Positions 28,114 to 35,868 of a stretch of 35,990 nucleotides of DNA are shown here, piece after piece. The stretch comes from Tahibacter caeni (lineage in GTDB: Bacteria > Pseudomonadota > Gammaproteobacteria > Xanthomonadales > Rhodanobacteraceae): the NCBI RefSeq assembly GCF_024609805.1, contig NZ_JANFVR010000012.1, positions 1-35,990 on the forward strand, written 5' to 3'. The stretch's first letter is position 1; every line of letters begins with the position of its first letter. The notes under the pieces are model-generated. The model made no database searches. It had not been told where the DNA came from and saw only the letters and a program-made list of their open reading frames with translations. The position numbers were made by a program, and so were the translations under genes.

Positions 28114-28683
28114 TCAACTGGCCGGAGCGACCGGCGCGCTCCGCGCTGCTCGGCGTATGCGTCGAACGATCGCGACCATGAGCCACAGCGGCGGCACGAG
28201 CGGGATCGCGAACCACGGCGCCGCCGCGATCACGCAGCTCCACTCCTGCCGGCGCCAGAACGGCGGAGGCCAGGGCCAGGCCCAATCCGACGTCGCGACG
28301 TCGTCGGCGCTTCCGTAGACCCGGTCGCGTCCTATGCTGCGGACTTCGAACGTACGGCCGTCGTCGGCGCGCCAATAGGCGAAGCGAGTGCCGAACGGAT
28401 CGCGCAGATCCGAGACTTTTGACCACGGCCCTCTGCAGTCGCCATCGCGCGGACTTTCCGGCAACTCGTCGAGCCGATCCGGCAGGCGGCCGCAGTCGAG
28501 CCGGAACGCCTCGATGCTCATCGCGAGTTTCTCGGCGCCGGCCCGGGACGCATTGAAGCCGCCGCAGTCGACGCAGATGCAACCCAGCGTCGCGGCAACG
28601 AAGGCCAGCGACAGCAGGAACAGCGCGACGACCGTGAAGACCGGCCAGGCCAACCACCCCGCGACACGAATCCCTCGTGACAT
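28114..28683 (-). CDS. Membrane protein with GspG-like (pseudopilin) core domain, paralog 2
   Basis: 189 aa with the same layout as the downstream gene: membrane helix (about 10-33), SIEAFRLDCGRLPDRLDEL, DPFGTRFAYW (95-104), FEVRSIGRDRVYGSADD, then a second hydrophobic segment (about 149-173) and a basic tail. It lacks any prepilin cleavage motif. Extra cysteines (CICVDC, residues 35-40) follow the first helix. The core matches its paralog closely, so the pair arose by duplication. The ATG at 28683 has AGGA about 9 bases upstream; longer versions of the frame add Arg-rich shadow sequence. Confidence 0.72.
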   Translation of the reverse strand: MSRGIRVAGWLAWPVFTVVALFLLSLAFVAATLGCICVDCGGFNASRAGAEKLAMSIEAFRLDCGRLPDRLDELPESPRDGDCRGPWSKVSDLRDPFGTRFAYWRADDGRTFEVRSIGRDRVYGSADDVATSDWAWPWPPPFWRRQEWSCVIAAAPWFAIPLVPPLWLMVAIVRRIRRAARSAPVAPAS

Positions 28684-28987
28684 GGCGGTTTTCCTGCAGG
28701 CGCGCGCCGCCGCCGGCAGCCGAAGGCCGCCGGTACGTCGCTGGAAAAGTCGGAGTTCAAGCCGCGAAGCGGCGATTGACTGACCTGCCATGCGCGAGCG
28801 AGTTCCGCCCGCCATACGTTCGTCGCCGCCTGCACGTGCGGCCGTGAACGGCGCTCGCGGCGCCCGCCCCGGCGGGAAATCAGCCCCAGGCCCGCGGCCG
28901 CGCAAGCTTTCGCCCGAACGCCGGCCGGCGTTCCGCCTCCGCCCGCGGAAGCGGAACCACGGCCAGGTGACTCACGATGTCGCCTGT

Positions 28988-29015
28988 CGTTGAATACTGG
29001 CTAAAAAATTCAACG
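28988..29015. repeat. Dyad CGTTGAA-N14-TTCAACG, copy 2
   Basis: Arms at 28988-28994 and 29009-29015 with a 14-base AT-rich spacer; the inner T/A pair extends the arms to 8 bases. Sequence and spacing are the same as at 5925-5952, while flanks and spacer differ, which favours a protein-binding site over a duplicated segment. It lies 305 bases upstream of the second GspG-like gene. Confidence 0.5.
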
Positions 29016-29030
29016 CAGTCGACGACATTC

Positions 29031-29057
29031 GCCGCGCCGCCGTCGCGGCGGCGCGGC
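29031..29057 (-). terminator. GC hairpin after the M20 gene
   Basis: Perfect 11-base arms GCCGCGCCGCC (29031-29041) and GGCGGCGCGGC (29047-29057) with a 5-base loop, 8 bases past the M20 stop. The nearest T-run on the minus strand is about 25 bases further on, so termination is likely but not of the classic tight form. Confidence 0.5.
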
Positions 29058-29065
29058 ACCGGCGA

Positions 29066-30361
29066 TCAGGGCCCGCCGTGCAGGAAATCGACCGCCGCCT
29101 GGAGCATCGCGCGCGTGCCGACATCGAGCGCCTTTTCATCCATGAAGAACTTCGGCGAGTGGTTCGGAGCGGCGGTCGCGAGATCTTGTCCCGGCGACAC
29201 GACGCCGACGAAGAAGTAGAGACCGGGCACGGCGTCGGCGAAATAGGAAAAATCCTCGGCGACCATGTTCGGCGGCACGTCGACGACGTTGTCCTTGCCT
29301 ACCGCCTTCTCGAGGCTCGGGCGCAGGCGCCGGGTCAGCGCGGCGTCGTTGCGCGTGACCGGGTTCTGCGCACCCGGCATTGGCGCCTCGAGCTCCACGC
29401 GCGCGCCCTGTGCCGCGGCGACGCCTTCGGCCGTGCGCTGCAGGCGCTTGAACAGGTCGTCGCGCATGTCCTTGTCGAACGTGCGCACGGTGCCTTCGAG
29501 CTCGACCTTGTCCGGAATGATGTTGTAGCGCACGCCGCCCTGGAACATGCCGAACGTGAGCACGGCCGGCAATTTGGAAATGTCCAGTTGCCGGCTCACG
29601 ATGGTCTGCGCCTGGCTGACGATCGCGGCGGCGGTCACGATCGGATCGATGCCGCGCCAGGGCTGGGCGCCGTGGGTCTGCGCGCCGAACACGCGGATCT
29701 TGAAGCGGTCGGAGCCCGCCAGCAGCGGGCCTTCGCGGACGCCGACCTGGCCCGCGTGCAAGGTATAGAACACGTGCAGGCCGAGCACGGCGTCGGGCCT
29801 GGTTCCGTCGAACACGCCTTCCTTGAGCATGAGTTTCGCGCCGCCCTCCTCGCCCGGCGGCGAGCCCTCCTCGGCCGGCTGGAAAATGAACATGACCTCG
29901 CCCGGAAGATCCTTGCGCATGCCGGCCAGCGCGGTCGCGACGCCGAGCAGGATCGCCGTGTGCGCGTCGTGACCGCAGGCGTGCATGACGCCGACGTCCT
30001 GGCCCGCATAGGTGCTGCGCACCTTGGACGCGAACGGCAGGTCGACTTCCTCGGTCACCGGCAGCGCGTCCATGTCGGCGCGGATCGCGAGCAGCGGCCC
30101 GGGCTTGCCGCCCTTGAGCCGCGCGATGACGCCGGTATGCGCGACGCCGGTCTTGACCTCGAGCCCGAGCTTCCTGAGCTGATCGGCGACGACCTCGGCC
30201 GTGCGCGTCTCGCGGTTGCCGAGTTCCGGATGCTGGTGGAAGTCGCGGCGCCACTTGAGCACCTGATCGCCGACCGCGGCGGCGGCCTGCTGCGTGTCCG
30301 CGGCGGCGCAGAGCGACGGCAGGGCGAGAGCGGCAAGCAGGGCGAGGCAAAGTCGGCGCAT
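29066..30361 (-). CDS. Exported M20 amidohydrolase (hippurate/N-acyl-amino acid hydrolase type)
   Basis: 431 aa. It begins with a signal peptide (MRRLCLALLAALALPSLCAA). The M20D metal site is visible: HACGHDAH (Cys129, His131), the Glu pair in QPAEEG (164-165) and the dimerisation-domain His in GAQTHGAQP; MVAEDFSYF near the C-terminus is also typical. Such enzymes hydrolyse N-acyl or N-benzoyl amino acids; the substrate here is unknown and an envelope location is inferred from the signal. GGAG precedes the ATG at 30361. The longer frame upstream is shadow sequence. A -10-like TACCAT lies about 30 bases upstream. Confidence 0.88.
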   Translation of the reverse strand: MRRLCLALLAALALPSLCAAADTQQAAAAVGDQVLKWRRDFHQHPELGNRETRTAEVVADQLRKLGLEVKTGVAHTGVIARLKGGKPGPLLAIRADMDALPVTEEVDLPFASKVRSTYAGQDVGVMHACGHDAHTAILLGVATALAGMRKDLPGEVMFIFQPAEEGSPPGEEGGAKLMLKEGVFDGTRPDAVLGLHVFYTLHAGQVGVREGPLLAGSDRFKIRVFGAQTHGAQPWRGIDPIVTAAAIVSQAQTIVSRQLDISKLPAVLTFGMFQGGVRYNIIPDKVELEGTVRTFDKDMRDDLFKRLQRTAEGVAAAQGARVELEAPMPGAQNPVTRNDAALTRRLRPSLEKAVGKDNVVDVPPNMVAEDFSYFADAVPGLYFFVGVVSPGQDLATAAPNHSPKFFMDEKALDVGTRAMLQAAVDFLHGGP

Positions 30362-30543
30362 GGCTGTTCTCCGCGAAAAACCCGATGGTAGGCCAAGCGC
30401 GCACTCCGATGGAGCCTGACTTTCGACGCAGACGGCGCCGACGCGGGCACTCCTGCCGAGGGCGAGCCGCTCGCGTGCGGATTGCCCGAGAGCCCAGCGG
30501 CGAACCGCCACCTATGCCGCTCGTTTCGGCGCGGCTCGCCGCG

Positions 30544-31629
30544 TTACGGCAGGTGCTCGCGCGCCAGGTAATCCTCGCTCTGCATCTCGATCAGGCGCGA
30601 TTCGGTGCGGCTGAATTCGGCGCGCAGGCGATAGCCGTCGTAGAGATCGATGATCGGCACGGCGGCGGACAGGATCAGCTTGACGTGGCGGTCGTAGAAC
30701 TCGTCGACCATCTCTATGAAGCGGCGCGCGGCGTCTTCCATCATCGGGGTGAACTGCGGCACGCCCGAGACGATGACAGTGCCGTAGTCCTTGCCGATCT
30801 CGATGTAGTCGGCGACGGCGCGCGGGCCTTCGCAGATCGCCTCGAAGTCGAACCAGACCACGTCCTCGGCGAGACGGTGCACGCTTATCTCGCGGTCGAG
30901 CACTTCGATCGCGGTTTCGCCGCGCGCGACGCCGTGGCTGATGCGCTGGAAGCAGTCGTTGAGCGCGCGCTCGGCGTCCGCGCTCAGCGGCGCATGGAAC
31001 ACGCGCGCCTGGGTCAAGGTGCGCAGGCGCCAGTCCTGCGCCGAGACGATCTCGACGACGGCGCAGTGCTGCTGCAGCAGCGCGATCGCCGGCAGGAAGC
31101 GCTCGCGCTGCAGGCCGCCGGCATAGAGGTTCGGCGGCGCGGTGTTCGACGTCGTGACCAGGCAGACGCCGCGCGCGAACAGCTGGCGCAGCAGGCCGCC
31201 GAGTATCATCGCGTCGCCGATGTCGCTGACGAAGAATTCGTCGAGACAGAGCACGCGGACCTGCGCGGCGATCTCGGCGGCGACGTCGACGAGCGGATCC
31301 TCGCGCCCTTCGAGCTCGCGCAGCTTGGCCTGCACGGCGCGCATGAAACGGTGATAGTGCACGCGGCGTTTCTGCGCGATCGGCAGCGACTCGTAGAACA
31401 GGTCGATCAGGAACGTCTTGCCGCGGCCGACGCCGCCCCAGAGATACAGGCCGCGTACCGCTTCCGGCCCTGAGAAGCGCGCGCGCAGCCGCGCGAACAG
31501 GCCGGCGGGGGCGGGCTGCTGCAATTGCGCGGCGATGCGGTCGAGTTCGACCAGGACCGCGCGCTGCGCGGCATCGTCCTGCCACTCGCCGCGCTGCACG
31601 CCGGCGAGATAGAGCGCCGTGACCGTCAC
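30544..31629 (-). CDS. zapE: Cell division ATPase ZapE (AFG1 family)
   Basis: 361 aa. Walker A GGVGRGKT is at 65-72 and Walker B VLCLDE at 126-131, followed by the family stretch FFVSDIGDAMILGGLLRQLF and TSNTAPPNLYAGGLQRERFLPAI. In E. coli ZapE is an inner-membrane-associated ATPase that affects Z-ring stability. The start is GTG at 31629, one base after the stop of the upstream hydrolase (TGAGGTG), so the two are co-translated. The N-terminus is shorter than in E. coli but the ATPase core is complete. Confidence 0.92.
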   Translation of the reverse strand: MTVTALYLAGVQRGEWQDDAAQRAVLVELDRIAAQLQQPAPAGLFARLRARFSGPEAVRGLYLWGGVGRGKTFLIDLFYESLPIAQKRRVHYHRFMRAVQAKLRELEGREDPLVDVAAEIAAQVRVLCLDEFFVSDIGDAMILGGLLRQLFARGVCLVTTSNTAPPNLYAGGLQRERFLPAIALLQQHCAVVEIVSAQDWRLRTLTQARVFHAPLSADAERALNDCFQRISHGVARGETAIEVLDREISVHRLAEDVVWFDFEAICEGPRAVADYIEIGKDYGTVIVSGVPQFTPMMEDAARRFIEMVDEFYDRHVKLILSAAVPIIDLYDGYRLRAEFSRTESRLIEMQSEDYLAREHLP

Positions 31630-31630
31630 C

Positions 31631-32308
31631 TCACGCGGCCTGCAGCGGCGGCAGGTTGTCGCGGACGCCGTGCTTGATCGCGCCGCGCAGGTCCATGAGC
31701 CGGCGATGGAAGAAATGGCTGGTGTCGGGCATCCGCACGAGCTGCACGGTCTTCGGCAGGTTCGCGGCCCAGGCGAACACCGCGGCCGGGTCGACGACTT
31801 CGTCGGCTTCGCCCTGCACGATGAGCCAGGGGCAGTCGGGCAACACGATTGTCTCGAACGCCCAGCGGCCGACCGGCGGCGCGATCTGGATCAGCTGCTG
31901 CGGCGCGAGCGCCGCGGCCGCGCGCAGCGCGACATAGCTGCCGAACGAGAAGCCCGCGAGCCACAGCGCGTCGCCGGGCCGTTCGCGGCGCACCCAGTCG
32001 GCGACGGCGTGCAGGTCGTCGGTCTCGCCGTTGCCTTCGTCGTAGTGGCCGGCCGAGGCGCCGACACCGCGGAAATTGAAACGCACCGTGGCCAGGCCGA
32101 GCTCGACCAGCGAGCGCGACAGCATCGTGACCACCTTGTTGTGCATGGTCCCGCCGTGCAGCGGGTGCGGATGGCAGATGACGGCCGTGCCGCGGCGCGC
32201 GTCCTGCTCGGGCAGGTCGACCAGGCATTCGAGCAGACCGGCCGGCCCCGGCAGGTTCAGCGCGCCCGAGGCGGCGGGGAAAGAAGGAGCGGAGTCGAGG
32301 TCGGTCAT
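31631..32308 (-). CDS. Alpha/beta hydrolase (COG2945-like)
   Basis: 225 aa. It carries CHPHPLHGGTMHNKVV (45-60), characteristic of this small dienelactone-hydrolase-like group, the nucleophile elbow GFSFGS with Ser121, Asp169 in GEADEVV and His198 in DTSHFFH, so the triad is complete. No signal peptide, hence probably cytoplasmic; substrate unknown. The ATG at 32308 is preceded by TACAAT ending 6 bases upstream and no ribosome site, indicating a leaderless mRNA. Upstream gene of the pair with zapE. Confidence 0.87.
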   Translation of the reverse strand: MTDLDSAPSFPAASGALNLPGPAGLLECLVDLPEQDARRGTAVICHPHPLHGGTMHNKVVTMLSRSLVELGLATVRFNFRGVGASAGHYDEGNGETDDLHAVADWVRRERPGDALWLAGFSFGSYVALRAAAALAPQQLIQIAPPVGRWAFETIVLPDCPWLIVQGEADEVVDPAAVFAWAANLPKTVQLVRMPDTSHFFHRRLMDLRGAIKHGVRDNLPPLQAA

Positions 32309-32314
32309 CGGTCG

Positions 32315-32320
32315 ATTGTA
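32315..32320 (-). promoter_or_regulatory. -10 element of a probably leaderless hydrolase-zapE mRNA
   Basis: TACAAT, five of six matches to consensus, then 6 bases, then ATG. TTCGGA about 18 bases upstream is a possible -35. Confidence 0.55.
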
Positions 32321-32639
32321 TCCAAGCCGGGCATCGGCTCCGAACCCGGCTGGCGCCGGAAACGGTCGCGGCAGCTGCCGCATCGCGCGGCAAGTGCCGG
32401 CTCGGGTGATGTGGAGAGCGCATGACCGAGCGCTGGAAACCGGGGCTGAGACTCGTGCCCATCCAGCACGCCGGGCGCTCGGGACGCCCCGGAACCGAGG
32501 ATTCCCGGCGGGCGCGTTTCACCTCTCGCAGGAGAGGTTTTCCGGATGGCTCACGAATTGCCCCGGTCCCGAAACAACTCGCGGCAGAGACCCCGCCTGC
32601 GTCCTCGGCGCGGCGAGCGAAACGGCCGTGACGACGCGA
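32321..32639. other. Gene-free stretch with a small hairpin
   Basis: Between the hydrolase start and the end of the frameshifted gene. It contains the hairpin ACCTCTC-GCAG-GAGAGGT followed by TTT (32521-32541), a weak terminator-like element. A 69-codon plus-strand ORF (32422-32631) has a GGAG site but low-complexity Arg/Pro-rich product, and I do not accept it. Confidence 0.4.
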
Positions 32640-33177
32640 CTAGTCGCCGCCGCTGTCGCTGCCGTGAGGATCGTTGCCGTAGACCTGCAGCGCGAGCCAG
32701 CCCAGCGCGATCGCGACGCCGGCCGGCAGCGGCAGCGGCGGCATCCGCAGCCGCGCGCGCAGCAGGCCCTCGATCTGCAGCGCGGCAACGACACGGCCGT
32801 CGGCCAGCAGATCGAGCCGGCTCGGCAGCGCGCCGGCGCCCTGCACGGTCCATTGCGCGCCGTCCGCGAGCGTCAGCGCAAGATGGCTGCCGCGGCCCCA
32901 GTGCACGACGTTGCGCAGCTCGGCGAGCGCGACGTCGCCGCACGCAAGCCGGTAGCTGCGGTCGGGCCGCAGCGCCGTCAGCAGACCGTGCAGGAAGCCG
33001 TCGCGGCCGCGCGCCCGTGCGGCCGCGCGGTGGTTGCAGGCGAGCGTGAACGTCGCATCCGGCAGACGCAGCTCGCGGCAGCCGGCGCGGTCCTCGCGCG
33101 TGGTCGCCGCATACGCGGCCCTGGAACTCGACGCGGCAGTGAACCGATGCGTCGTCGACGATTTCGAGCTGGAACAA
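32640..33177 (-). pseudogene. Membrane-anchored protein of unknown function, apparent +1 frameshift
   Basis: A near-ideal AGGAGGAGG lies 7 bases before a TTG at 33177 that opens MFQLEIVDDASVHCRVEFQG. About 55-70 bases on, this frame turns into Arg/Ala-rich shadow sequence while the next frame becomes convincing: YAATTREDRAGCRELRLPDATF through VVHWGRGSHLALTLADGAQW to a C-terminal membrane helix (LPLPAGVAIALGWLALQVYG) and a short polar tail. Removing one base near 33110-33121, for example from the CCC (plus strand) at 33119-33121, joins them into about 178 residues. It could be a sequencing error, a true pseudogene or programmed frameshifting. No family recognised. Confidence 0.55.
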
Positions 33178-33250
33178 GAAACCTCCTCCTTTCCCGGCAA
33201 CCGGCACGGCCGCGGCATCGTCCTGCACCGGCCCGCCACGAGGCCTGCGC

Positions 33251-33256
33251 TATGCT
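33251..33256 (+). promoter_or_regulatory. -10 element of a probably leaderless acpH mRNA
   Basis: TATGCT followed by 6 bases and the acpH ATG, the same geometry as queF and the hydrolase-zapE pair. No Shine-Dalgarno or clear -35. Confidence 0.45.
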
Positions 33257-33262
33257 GGCCGC

Positions 33263-33853
33263 ATGAATCATCTCGCCCATGCCGTGCTGGCCGGCGACGA
33301 GCCCGACCTGATTCTCGGCAGCCTGCTCGGCGATTTCGTGCACGGTCCGGTGCCGGCCGGGCTGCGCCGCGGCGTCGAGCTCGGCATACGACTGCACCGC
33401 GCCGTCGACGTCTACACCGACAGCCATGCCGTCGTCGCCGGCCTGCGCGGCGTGTTCGTCGCACCGTTCCGACGCTACGCCGGCATTCTGCTCGATGTCT
33501 GGTTCGACCACCTGCTCGCGCGCGACTTCGCGCGCTGGTGCGCGACGCCGCTGGACCGCTTCTCCGACGACGTGCTCGCGCTGCTGCTGCGCCACGCGGA
33601 CGAACTGCCGCCGACGATGCGCGGCTTCGTCGCGTCCATGCGGCGCAACGGCCTGCCCGCGGCCTACGCCGATGCCGAGGCCGTCGGCCGCGCGCTGGCC
33701 GGCATCGGCACGCGGCTGAGCCGTGCCAATCCTCTACACGAAGCGCTGCCGGTGCTGCAGGCGGCCGATGCGACCTTGCAGCAGGGCTTCGAGGAATTCT
33801 TTCCGCAGCTGCGCGAGTTCGCGCGCGACTGGCTGCGACAGGCTCAAGGCTGA
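33263..33853 (+). CDS. acpH: Acyl carrier protein phosphodiesterase
   Basis: 196 aa, the expected AcpH length. It begins MNHLAHAVLAG, then LILGSLLGDFVHG, LGIRLHRAVDVYTDSH, VFVAPFRRYAGILLDVWFDHLLARDF, the His/Asp metal-binding pattern of the HD-like AcpH family. The enzyme removes the 4'-phosphopantetheine group from holo-ACP. It is one of few plus-strand genes, divergent from the frameshifted gene. It starts directly at the predicted transcription start. Confidence 0.92.
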   Translation: MNHLAHAVLAGDEPDLILGSLLGDFVHGPVPAGLRRGVELGIRLHRAVDVYTDSHAVVAGLRGVFVAPFRRYAGILLDVWFDHLLARDFARWCATPLDRFSDDVLALLLRHADELPPTMRGFVASMRRNGLPAAYADAEAVGRALAGIGTRLSRANPLHEALPVLQAADATLQQGFEEFFPQLREFARDWLRQAQG

Positions 33854-34303
33854 GCCGGAAGCGAGGATCCGGCCACGCTCGACGCAGCCGGCCGGGTCGC
33901 CCCGAGCGCCGCGCTGCGCGTGCTGGGGACAATGCATCGCGCTCCGGCGATGAGCACGCCGGATTCCGGCCTCCGGGCTCGTGCCGCTGAAAAAACTCAG
34001 GAGCTACGCGAATGCGTCCGGAACGACTGCGGCAGGTCCTGGCCCGACGTCCTCGGCTCACGACCCGTGCCCAAGTCGCGCGGCTGCTCGACGTCGGCGA
34101 GGCGGCGAGGAGCTCGCGAAGTCGACGGAACGGGCGATGTCGCATCCGGCGACGGACAGCGGCGGCTTCCGGCGCTCGTTGGCTCTGCCGCAAAGCGGCC
34201 GTACCCTGAAACGACGACACCGCCTTGCGGCGGTGTCGAGGGATTGCCTGTCGCTGCGGAGACCAGGAGCGCCGCGGCCGGCGGCTGCACCCGTCGCGGC
34301 AGA
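33854..34303. other. Gene-free stretch between convergent acpH and cytochrome c
   Basis: No accepted gene. A 65-codon plus-strand ORF (34012-34209) has AGGAG 8 bases before its ATG and ends just before a hairpin, but its product is Arg-rich and unlike anything known. The hairpin 34215-34238 is listed separately. Confidence 0.4.
34215..34238 (-). terminator. Hairpin downstream of the cytochrome c gene
   Basis: Perfect 10-base arms CGACACCGCC and GGCGGTGTCG with a 4-base loop, 65 bases past the cytochrome stop; on the minus strand TCGTTTC follows. Probably the end of that transcript, though the T-run is poor. Confidence 0.5.
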
Positions 34304-34834
34304 TTACTTGACCTGGTCGATCATCCAGTGAACCGTGGCCTTGACCTGCTCGTCGTTGAGCGAGGGATTGCCGCCGCGCGGCGGCATCACGCCGGCCTTG
34401 CCGGTGAAGCCTTCGGTCGCATGCTTGATCAGCGTATCGACACCCTGCGCGACGCGCGGCGCCCAGTTCGCCTTGTCGTCCAGACGCGGCGCGCCGCCGG
34501 CACCCGACTTGTGGCAGGCGCCACAGAGATTGTCGTAGATGACCTTGCCGTCGGTCGTGCCGCCGTAGGCGACCTGCGCGGCCGCGGCCTTCTTGCGCGC
34601 TTCTTCGGCGGCGAGCATCGCGGCGCGGCCGGTATCGCCGGCATAGGATTCGCCGACCGGAGCCAGACGATCCGTCACGACCTTCTCGGCGTTCGGGCTG
34701 GTCGAAGCCGGGTGCTTGGAATAGAGGTAATGCGCCAGCAGGATGAAAGCCACGGCCATCAGCGCGAGCACGCCGATCAGCATCGAAAAGCGCTTCAGGA
34801 ACTCCAGGTCGGTCTTGGTAATCGGGCTGCTCAC
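34304..34834 (-). CDS. Membrane-anchored cytochrome c5-type protein
   Basis: 176 aa. One membrane anchor (about 17-37), a charged/Ala-rich linker and a C-terminal c-type heme domain: CGACH at 104-108 and the axial Met150 in GVMPPRGGN, followed by LNDEQVKATVHWMID. Such proteins carry electrons in the periplasm, typically to terminal oxidases; the partner is not shown. The start is GTG at 34834 with AGGAAAGG upstream. TATACT at 34903-34898 is a good -10 about 63 bases before the start. Confidence 0.9.
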   Translation of the reverse strand: MSSPITKTDLEFLKRFSMLIGVLALMAVAFILLAHYLYSKHPASTSPNAEKVVTDRLAPVGESYAGDTGRAAMLAAEEARKKAAAAQVAYGGTTDGKVIYDNLCGACHKSGAGGAPRLDDKANWAPRVAQGVDTLIKHATEGFTGKAGVMPPRGGNPSLNDEQVKATVHWMIDQVK

Positions 34835-34897
34835 GGAACACCTTTCCTAGCGGCGGCTGGGGCCGGAGAAGCTCCCGGCACGGACAAAAGACGGGCA

Positions 34898-34903
34898 AGT
34901 ATA
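34898..34903 (-). promoter_or_regulatory. -10 element of the cytochrome c gene
   Basis: TATACT on the minus strand; TTCCGT 17 bases upstream could serve as a weak -35. The leader of about 55 bases carries the AGGAAAGG ribosome site. Confidence 0.45.
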
Positions 34904-35099
34904 ACGGCCGCTCCGCGACCACGGAAGCTCAGGGCTAGCCCGCCGGCCGGCCAGCCGGCTATGATGCGCGCCGGTCTGCGCCATCCGGCCCGACCCGCCG
35001 CCGGCCCACGCCGGCAGCCGTCCCGCCGACCGCATCGCGGCCGGCACCCGGCGATTCCGGCCCGCTACCGCCGGCAACTGCCCGCTACACCGACACCAC

Positions 35100-35176
35100 G
35101 CGCCCGTAGCTCAGCTGGATAGAGTACCGCCCTCCGAAGGCGGTGGTCGGGGGTTCGAATCCCTCCGGGCGCGCCA
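35100..35176 (+). tRNA. tRNA-Arg (anticodon CCG)
   Basis: A 77-base cloverleaf with encoded CCA. Acceptor arms GCGCCCG (35100-35106) and CGGGCGC (35166-35172) pair fully; the anticodon stem CCGCC/GGCGG holds the loop CTCCGAA, anticodon CCG (codon CGG); the T-arm has GGTTCGAATCC. Its 3' end is followed at once by sequence of lower GC with repeats, a common integration site for mobile elements. Confidence 0.97.
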
Positions 35177-35625
35177 TGAAATCAAGCACTTAGAATCTGT
35201 CTGCGCACACCCTTGCATCTCGGGACAGCAATGGGACAGCACTATTTGCTGTCGCATGTTGAATACGGGGCCGCGCTGGGCGTAGAAACCGGATCACGCG
35301 CGTTCCTTTGTGGAGTGCATGCTTTGGCCGGAACTTGCCCGAGAGACTTCTACGACCTATCGCGCGAAGATGCTCCGCGTCCTGATGAAGACGAACGCTG
35401 TCATATATACTTGTACATTTTCGAGCATGGCCCCGTCCACGCGCAGGCAACCTACATAGCGGCGAGTTTGTCGACCGGCAAACGACTCAGCCCGGCGATA
35501 ACGTGATTCAAGACTTCCACGCCTACACCCCGCTCGGGTGGCGGCCTTTTGAGCACGACCGCGCGCGATACGCTGGTCGGTTTGGTCCGCTACCGTAGAT
35601 CCCGACTTCGCGAAGGAGCACGCCA
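35177..35625. other. Low-GC stretch downstream of tRNA-Arg
   Basis: Composition drops clearly compared with the rest of the window, and AT-ending codons appear in the open frames. A 97-codon plus-strand ORF (35213-35506, inner ATG 35231, starting MGQHYLLSHVEYG) has no ribosome site or known family. The block looks like accessory DNA or a decayed integrated element. No integrase is within the window. Confidence 0.45.
35222..35253 (+). repeat. Repeat GGGACAGCA x2 plus inverted GACAGCA/TGCTGTC
   Basis: GGGACAGCA occurs at 35222-35230 and 35233-35241 (11-base period); the second copy's GACAGCA (35235-35241) pairs perfectly with TGCTGTC (35247-35253) around CTATT. The block lies 45 bases past the tRNA, where the attachment or excision region of a tRNA-integrated element would be. 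Confidence 0.45.
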
Positions 35626-35868
35626 ATGTGCTACTCGGCCATGGTGTGGCAGGACTACCACTCATTCGTCCGCAAGTTCGGCGCGAGGCTCTCGATCGAG
35701 GACTTCGTGCGGCTGTTCGAGGTGCGCCAGAACGGTGGGAAGGTGAAGCTTCCCAAGGGCATGGAGGACGCATTTCGGAATCCGTCGTCCGTCCCAGAGA
35801 AAGCGATCTACGACATGGTGCGGCGCTACCGCGACGAGCAGCGCAGCAAGCACATGATGGAGCTGATC
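35626..35868 (+). pseudogene. SRAP (YedK/HMCES-type) protein, N-terminal part, apparently interrupted
   Basis: AAGGAG lies 8 bases before the ATG at 35626. The product opens MCYSAMVWQDYHSFVRKFGA and continues with KLPKGMEDAFRNP and a Tyr/Arg-rich helix to SKHMMEL, about 80 residues matching the start of SOS response-associated peptidase proteins; Cys2 is the catalytic residue that crosslinks to abasic DNA. From about 35868 the frame stays open but the sequence (IGVCQSKCVTATTV) no longer resembles the family, at the point where an insertion-like end begins. The usual protein is about 200 residues or longer, so this copy is probably broken. Confidence 0.6.

Larger units (their letters stand above)
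28684..29065. other. Gene-free stretch upstream of the GspG-like pair
   Basis: No gene supported. It contains the second copy of the CGTTGAA dyad (28988-29015) and a GC hairpin just past the M20 gene (29031-29057). The remaining sequence presumably carries the promoter of the GspG-like genes, but no clear hexamers are seen. Confidence 0.5.

Noticed and set aside
27434-28683. Reading the tandem pair as genuine type II secretion major pseudopilins
   Set aside because: Prepilin cleavage motif missing or degraded, a second membrane helix is present, and no gsp genes lie nearby.
32422-32631. 69-codon plus-strand ORF with GGAG before its ATG
   Set aside because: Product is Arg/Pro-rich without any motif and runs through a hairpin; the ribosome site alone is weak evidence in GC-rich DNA.
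34012-34209. 65-codon plus-strand ORF with AGGAG and a hairpin just downstream
   Set aside because: Tempting layout, but the peptide is Arg-rich and the hairpin fits better as the end of the convergent cytochrome transcript. Ortholog conservation would reopen it.
35213-35506. 97-codon ORF after the tRNA
   Set aside because: No ribosome site and no recognised family; may be a remnant in accessory DNA. Mentioned only in the region entry.
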